This document shows, one piece after another, positions 5,849-9,528 of a stretch of DNA of 9,528 bases. Location of the stretch: contig JBKBWT010000240.1 of assembly GCA_046314415.1 (NCBI GenBank), forward strand, positions 1 to 9,528. The letters are read 5' to 3'. Position 1 is the first letter of the stretch. Each line of letters begins with the position of its first letter. The notes under the pieces are model-generated. The model was not told the DNA's origin. It did not search any database and worked only from the letters and a program-made list of their open reading frames with translations. A program made the position numbers and the translations under genes. Source of the DNA: JADJNW01 sp046314415. Its GTDB lineage: Bacteria > Bacteroidota > Bacteroidia > Chitinophagales > Saprospiraceae.

Positions 5849-5915
5849 AAAACAGTTCCTGTGTTTACGTTAGAAAAATTTGAGTCTTAAATTACCTAAG
5901 TAGTTGAATATCTAT

Positions 5916-5923
5916 CAAAATTA
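5916..5923 (-). promoter_or_regulatory. Possible -7 box for the coiled-coil gene
   Basis: TAATTTTG on the minus strand matches TAnnTTTG exactly and would give a leader of about 60 nt. No TTTG lies at the correct distance upstream (the nearest is only 13 nt away), so support is partial. An AGGAA stretch lies a few bases before the ATG. Confidence 0.35.
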
Positions 5924-5980
5924 ACAAATTGAAATGCAAACCGCTAACTTTTGAGCATTTTTTCTACCAAAACGTTAAAA

Positions 5981-7000
5981 TCAGGCAGTTACCATGCTTT
6001 TACCGATCAATTGCTGCTGGTAGAGGTACTCTGCAATCTGCACCGCATTGGTCGCGGCACCTTTGCGCAGGTTATCAGCTACAATCCACATATTCAGCCC
6101 ATTTTCTACCGATTCATCGCGGCGAATGCGCCCTACAAATACCTCATCCTTGTCTTTTGCAAACAGCGGCATCGGATACTGCGCATTGGCATTATCGTCC
6201 AACACGACCACACCCGGCATTTCCGTTAATAATTGCTTTACTTCTGCAAGATCAAATGGTTTTTCAAATTCTACATTCACCGACTCGGAGTGTCCCCCTT
6301 GCACCGGTACACGTACCGCTGTAGATGTAATACGTAACGTATTGTCTCCCAATATCTTTTTGGTTTCATTCACCAATTTCATTTCTTCTTTGGTGTAATC
6401 ATTGTCCAAAAACACATCACAATGCGGAATCACATTTTCAAAAATCTGATATCGGTAAGCCATTTCCTCCTGCGTAGGATGAAATCCTTTCTTTTCCAAA
6501 TTATACTGTTTAACCGCCTTCATACCCGTACCCGTCACTGATTGATAAGTGGATACAACGATCCGCTTGATTTTAAACGCTTTATGCAAAGGCGCAAGCG
6601 CTACCACCATCTGAATAGTTGAGCAATTCGGGTTGGCAATAATTTTATCCTCTGAAGTTAAAACATGGGCATTAATTTCCGGTACGACTAATTTCTTGGT
6701 AGGATCCATCCGCCAAGCCGAAGAATTGTCAATTACGGTCGTGCCTACTTCGGCAAATTTGGGTGCCCATTCCAAGGAGGTGCTGCCGCCAGCCGAGAAA
6801 ATGGCAACATCCGGGCGGGCTTTAATGGCATCCTCCATGCTCACGATATAATGGGTTTTGCCTTTAAACTGAATTTCTTTACCCACCGAACGTTCGGAAG
6901 CCACCGGCAAAAATTCACTCACCGGAAAATCGTGCTCTTCCAGCACCTGAAGCATCACGGTTCCTACCAAACCCGTTGCACCTACAACTGCTACTTTCAT
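5981..7000 (-). CDS. asd: Aspartate-semialdehyde dehydrogenase
   Basis: Catalyses NADPH-dependent reductive dephosphorylation of L-aspartyl-4-phosphate to L-aspartate 4-semialdehyde, the branch-point precursor of lysine/diaminopimelate, threonine and methionine; cytoplasmic. The 339-aa length is normal. Residues 5-13 (VVGATGLVG) are the Rossmann nucleotide-binding loop; 69-74 SAGGST; 92-98 NSSAWR with Arg98 for phosphate binding; 124-128 NPNCS with catalytic Cys126; 150-158 STYQSVTGT; and 230-238 RVPVQGGHS with catalytic His237. All key residues are present. A longer in-frame start at 7051 would add 17 residues that translate an 8-bp repeat array; MKVAVVGATG is the usual family start, so 7000 is chosen. 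It is divergent from the secreted lamin-tail protein and upstream of the coiled-coil gene. Confidence 0.96.
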   Translation of the reverse strand: MKVAVVGATGLVGTVMLQVLEEHDFPVSEFLPVASERSVGKEIQFKGKTHYIVSMEDAIKARPDVAIFSAGGSTSLEWAPKFAEVGTTVIDNSSAWRMDPTKKLVVPEINAHVLTSEDKIIANPNCSTIQMVVALAPLHKAFKIKRIVVSTYQSVTGTGMKAVKQYNLEKKGFHPTQEEMAYRYQIFENVIPHCDVFLDNDYTKEEMKLVNETKKILGDNTLRITSTAVRVPVQGGHSESVNVEFEKPFDLAEVKQLLTEMPGVVVLDDNANAQYPMPLFAKDKDEVFVGRIRRDESVENGLNMWIVADNLRKGAATNAVQIAEYLYQQQLIGKSMVTA

Positions 7001-7014
7001 CTTTTTTAAGTTTA

Positions 7015-7076
7015 GGGGTTGAAACGTTGAAATGTTGAGCTGTGCGATCAACTGGCCAACCCATCAACCATTCAAC
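7015..7076. repeat. Opposed 8-bp repeat arrays in the asd leader
   Basis: Three contiguous octamers ending in GTTGA occupy 7015-7038, and four contiguous octamers ending in CAAC occupy 7045-7076. The two groups are opposed: 7026-7038 and 7064-7076 pair at 11 of 13 positions around a 25-nt loop. This is the same layout as in the lysS leader but with a different unit. The predicted asd transcript start (about 7087) places it within the asd 5' leader. Confidence 0.75.
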
Positions 7077-7091
7077 AAAATTTATGAGGCG

Positions 7092-7099
7092 CAAATATA
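7092..7099 (-). promoter_or_regulatory. -7 box of asd
   Basis: TATATTTG on the minus strand is a perfect TAnnTTTG match. No TTTG is present 19 nt upstream. A start near 7087 would leave a leader of about 85 nt containing the opposed repeat arrays. Confidence 0.45.
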
Positions 7100-7120
7100 C
7101 ATTGATTATGACTACATTGC

Positions 7121-7128
7121 TATTTTTG
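7121..7128 (+). promoter_or_regulatory. -7 box directly before the lamin-tail gene
   Basis: TATTTTTG matches TAnnTTTG exactly, with ATTG 16 nt upstream as a poor -33 box. It lies only 5 nt before the ATG at 7134. If used, transcription would begin at or next to the start codon and the messenger would be leaderless, or translation would start at Met4 (7143). Confidence 0.35.
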
Positions 7129-7133
7129 TCAGC

Positions 7134-9528
7134 ATGAAACGTATGTTTTTTTTGCTGATTTTAGGCATTTATGTCACAAATTTGCACGCCCAGTTCATAG
7201 AACAATTCTCTGACGGCGATTTTATTTCCAACCCGACCTGGCTTGGAAATATTGAAAATTTTAGCGTTAATCCGCAGGGCGAACTACAACTCAACCACGC
7301 TGCACCGGCGGCGAATAACACCAGTTACCTTGTCACAAATGCGCCGGTTTCTTTAAACGACAGCACTACCTGGGAATATTACATTCGCTTGCAATTTGCT
7401 GCTTCAACAACTAACTTTGCTCGCGTGTATCTGCTTGCTAATCAGGCAAATCTGAGCGCCAGCCTCAATGGTTATTTTTTGCGCATCGGCGGTGTCGCCG
7501 GTAATAATGATGCACTTGAACTCTATCGCCAGGATGGTACAAGTACAACGCTTTTGTTGGCAGGAACTGCCGGAGCAGTCGGTGGCGACTCAGTGGCAGT
7601 ACGGGTGCGGGTGACGCGTTCAAAAACCGGAGAATGGACACTGTGGGCTGATTATCAAGGAGGAACAGATTTAAGAAAAGAAGCAAATGCTATAGATGTT
7701 ACGTACGCTGCCGGCGATTTTTTCGGATTTTTTTGTCGCTACACGGCTACACGCAATCAGGCTTTTTTCTTTGACGACATTCGGATTGATCCGCTTTTTT
7801 CAGATCGGACGCCACCTAAGTTACTGACTGTCAGTGCACTGACTGCGAATCAAATTGAGGTGATTTTTGACGAAGCACTAGATATTAATACTGCACAAGA
7901 TCCGGCAAATTATGATATCAATAATAATATTGGCAAACCTGCCAACGCCGTTTTAATCGAGCCAAACAAAGTCCTTTTAGTATTGAATAATCCTTTACAA
8001 AACACTGTAAATTACACCCTTACAATTAATAATATTGCAGATATAAATAACAATCGCAGTGCCCTTCAGGAAAAAACATTCACTTTTTATAATATTCAAC
8101 CCGCAGCACCCGGCGATATTATAATCACCGAAATTTTTGCTGACCCTACGCCCAGGCAAGGCTTGCCGGAAGCGGAGTTTGTCGAATTGTACAATCGCAG
8201 CAATAAAGTGATTCAGTTGCAAAATTTTGGTTTTTCGGCAGGCGGCACGCCTCAACGTTTACCGGCGCATTTACTTTTACCCGGAGATTATATTATTATA
8301 TGTGATGATGGGGTATTAACTGATTTTCAGCTCTTTGGTAAAGCTATCCCGGTTGGAAGTTTTCCGGCGATGACCAATAGCGGCGATGATTTGACGTTGA
8401 CAGATGCCGATGGACAGGTTATTTTTTCGATCACTTACACCGATGATTGGTATCAGAACGTGGAAAAAGCGCAGGGTGGCTGGACCTTGGAATTGATTGA
8501 GGTGAGCAAAAATCCGATTTGTGAGGGCAACTGGCGTGCTTCGATTCACCCTGACGGGGGTACGCCCGGTACGCCAAACTCCTTGCCTGGTGCGGCTTTG
8601 GACAATATTCCGCCACAACTAATAAATGCCCTCATACAAAATGACACGACGATTTTATTAACATTTAATGAATCGCTGGAGCCAAATACCGCTGAAAATT
8701 CCCGGAATTATTTAGTGGAAAACATCATAATAAAGGAGGCATTTTTAATTACGCCGACGCAAATTATATTGTATTTAGCTACGCCCTTACAAAAAAATCA
8801 ATTATATGCAGTAACCTTTAATAATCAGATAACGGACTGCCTGGGCAATAGCACAGCAATACCAGCTACTCTGGAAATCGGCATTGCCGAACCCTGGCAA
8901 TCTGGCGATGTAATAATTAACGAAGTATTATTTAATCCCCAAAGTGGTGGCAGTGATTTTATAGAATTGTATAATATCTCTGGTAAAATATTGAACTTAA
9001 ATGACTTACAAATTATAAATACCCAAAAAACAGGTAGTACTGCGAGTATTAGTATTCAGAAAGATTATTTATTCTTACCCGGTAATTACATTGCTATTAC
9101 CGAAAATCCTCAGGATTTACGAGATCGTTACAATCCGCCGCTCAATGCGCCGCTACTGCAAAGCGACTTACCCACGCTTGATGATAAGCAGGGCAATGTG
9201 ACCTTGCGTTATAATGGCGTCACGATAGACTCATTTGATTACACCGATGAGCTGCATTTTGCGCTGTTAACGGATAAAGAAGGCGTATCGCTCGAACGTA
9301 TTCGCTTTACCACGCCTACGCAACGCGCTGACAATTGGCATTCTGCGGCTGCTTCGGTGCGTTTTGCCACGCCGGGCTACCGCAATTCGCAGTTATTCGC
9401 AGAGGCACCCAATAGTGAAGGAATTATTACACGTGCCAACACTACTTTTTCGCCTGATAATGATGGATTTGAAGATTATTTATTACTGGAATATAATAAT
9501 GAATCACCTGGTACTACTGCCAATATCC
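7134..9528 (+). CDS. Secreted lamin-tail / Ig-like multidomain protein (partial, 3' end outside window)
   Basis: At least 798 codons remain open to the window end, with no in-frame stop. Residues 1-19 form a signal peptide (MKRMFFLLILGIYVTNLHA, cut before QFIEQF). Residues 20-222 look like a concanavalin-like beta-sandwich ending in FFFDDIRID. Then a module occurs twice: an SbsA-type Ig-like domain (about 224-322 and 492-585; TPPKLL / IPPQLI starts) followed by a lamin-tail domain (about 326-480, GDIIITEIF and EFVELYN; about 591-747, GDVIINEVL and DFIELYN). Each lamin-tail domain closes with a similar NW...TPG.xNS segment. Residues 772-782 (FSPDNDGFEDY) begin a further domain, probably FlgD-like Ig, usually followed by or containing the type IX secretion signal. 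Likely exported to the surface or medium; substrate or ligand is unknown. No enzyme domain is seen in the part present. Confidence 0.88.
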   Translation, partial: MKRMFFLLILGIYVTNLHAQFIEQFSDGDFISNPTWLGNIENFSVNPQGELQLNHAAPAANNTSYLVTNAPVSLNDSTTWEYYIRLQFAASTTNFARVYLLANQANLSASLNGYFLRIGGVAGNNDALELYRQDGTSTTLLLAGTAGAVGGDSVAVRVRVTRSKTGEWTLWADYQGGTDLRKEANAIDVTYAAGDFFGFFCRYTATRNQAFFFDDIRIDPLFSDRTPPKLLTVSALTANQIEVIFDEALDINTAQDPANYDINNNIGKPANAVLIEPNKVLLVLNNPLQNTVNYTLTINNIADINNNRSALQEKTFTFYNIQPAAPGDIIITEIFADPTPRQGLPEAEFVELYNRSNKVIQLQNFGFSAGGTPQRLPAHLLLPGDYIIICDDGVLTDFQLFGKAIPVGSFPAMTNSGDDLTLTDADGQVIFSITYTDDWYQNVEKAQGGWTLELIEVSKNPICEGNWRASIHPDGGTPGTPNSLPGAALDNIPPQLINALIQNDTTILLTFNESLEPNTAENSRNYLVENIIIKEAFLITPTQIILYLATPLQKNQLYAVTFNNQITDCLGNSTAIPATLEIGIAEPWQSGDVIINEVLFNPQSGGSDFIELYNISGKILNLNDLQIINTQKTGSTASISIQKDYLFLPGNYIAITENPQDLRDRYNPPLNAPLLQSDLPTLDDKQGNVTLRYNGVTIDSFDYTDELHFALLTDKEGVSLERIRFTTPTQRADNWHSAAASVRFATPGYRNSQLFAEAPNSEGIITRANTTFSPDNDGFEDYLLLEYNNESPGTTANI

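Noticed and set aside
7001..7051. N-terminal extension of asd (17 extra codons)
   Set aside because: It translates the 8-bp repeat array; the Rossmann start MKVAVVGATG fits the family and begins at 7000.
7465..8618. Minus-strand open frames inside the lamin-tail gene
   Set aside because: Shadows of a continuous secreted-protein frame with clear domains.
1..9528. tRNA, rRNA, tmRNA or complete insertion sequence
   Set aside because: None recognised on either strand.

Overview
The window looks like a chromosomal segment of a Bacteroidota bacterium, probably near the Saprospiria (Haliscomenobacter/Lewinella-like). Reasons: several gene starts are preceded by Bacteroidota-type -7 boxes (TAnnTTTG), two of them with a TTTG box exactly 19 nt upstream; Shine-Dalgarno signals are weak or absent; and the right end encodes a secreted, multidomain lamin-tail protein of the kind typical of type IX secretion organisms. 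The class-level placement is inference.

Layout from left to right. (1) A minus-strand, visibly AT-rich tcmP-like gene (98-799). It has its own consensus promoter, looks truncated at the C-terminus and has no visible partner gene. (2) lysS, lysyl-tRNA synthetase, minus strand (970-2490), ending in a good intrinsic terminator. (3) Divergent from lysS, a histone-deacetylase-family hydrolase (2680-3582, plus). (4) An 820-bp convergent non-coding stretch (3583-4402). It carries three copies of a 17-nt core at about 160-bp spacing, each just downstream of a hairpin. Copies 2 and 3 are followed by intrinsic terminators, and copy 2 also has a perfect promoter, so it reads as a small-RNA gene. (5) A minus-strand, highly charged coiled-coil protein with a DUF349-like segment (4403-5848) and a strong terminator. 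(6) asd, aspartate-semialdehyde dehydrogenase, minus strand (5981-7000). (7) Divergent from asd, a large secreted protein with duplicated Ig-like plus lamin-tail modules (7134 to beyond the window end).

A cross-cutting feature is that gene junctions carry short arrays of 8-bp near-repeats. The unit differs at each junction but the 8-bp period recurs: 3' of lysS, in the lysS leader, in the HDAC leader and in the asd leader. In the lysS and asd leaders the arrays occur as opposed pairs that can fold into long hairpins. The in-frame N-terminal extensions of lysS and asd are translations of these arrays, so the downstream Met is the better start in both.

Most genes here are housekeeping or general-function and do not form one operon. 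lysS (uses lysine), asd (lysine, threonine and methionine biosynthesis) and the HDAC-like enzyme (possible acetyl-lysine hydrolase) share a loose lysine theme, which may be chance. The most interesting parts are the tandem hairpin/core/terminator units between 3629 and 4040 and the 8-bp periodic junction arrays.
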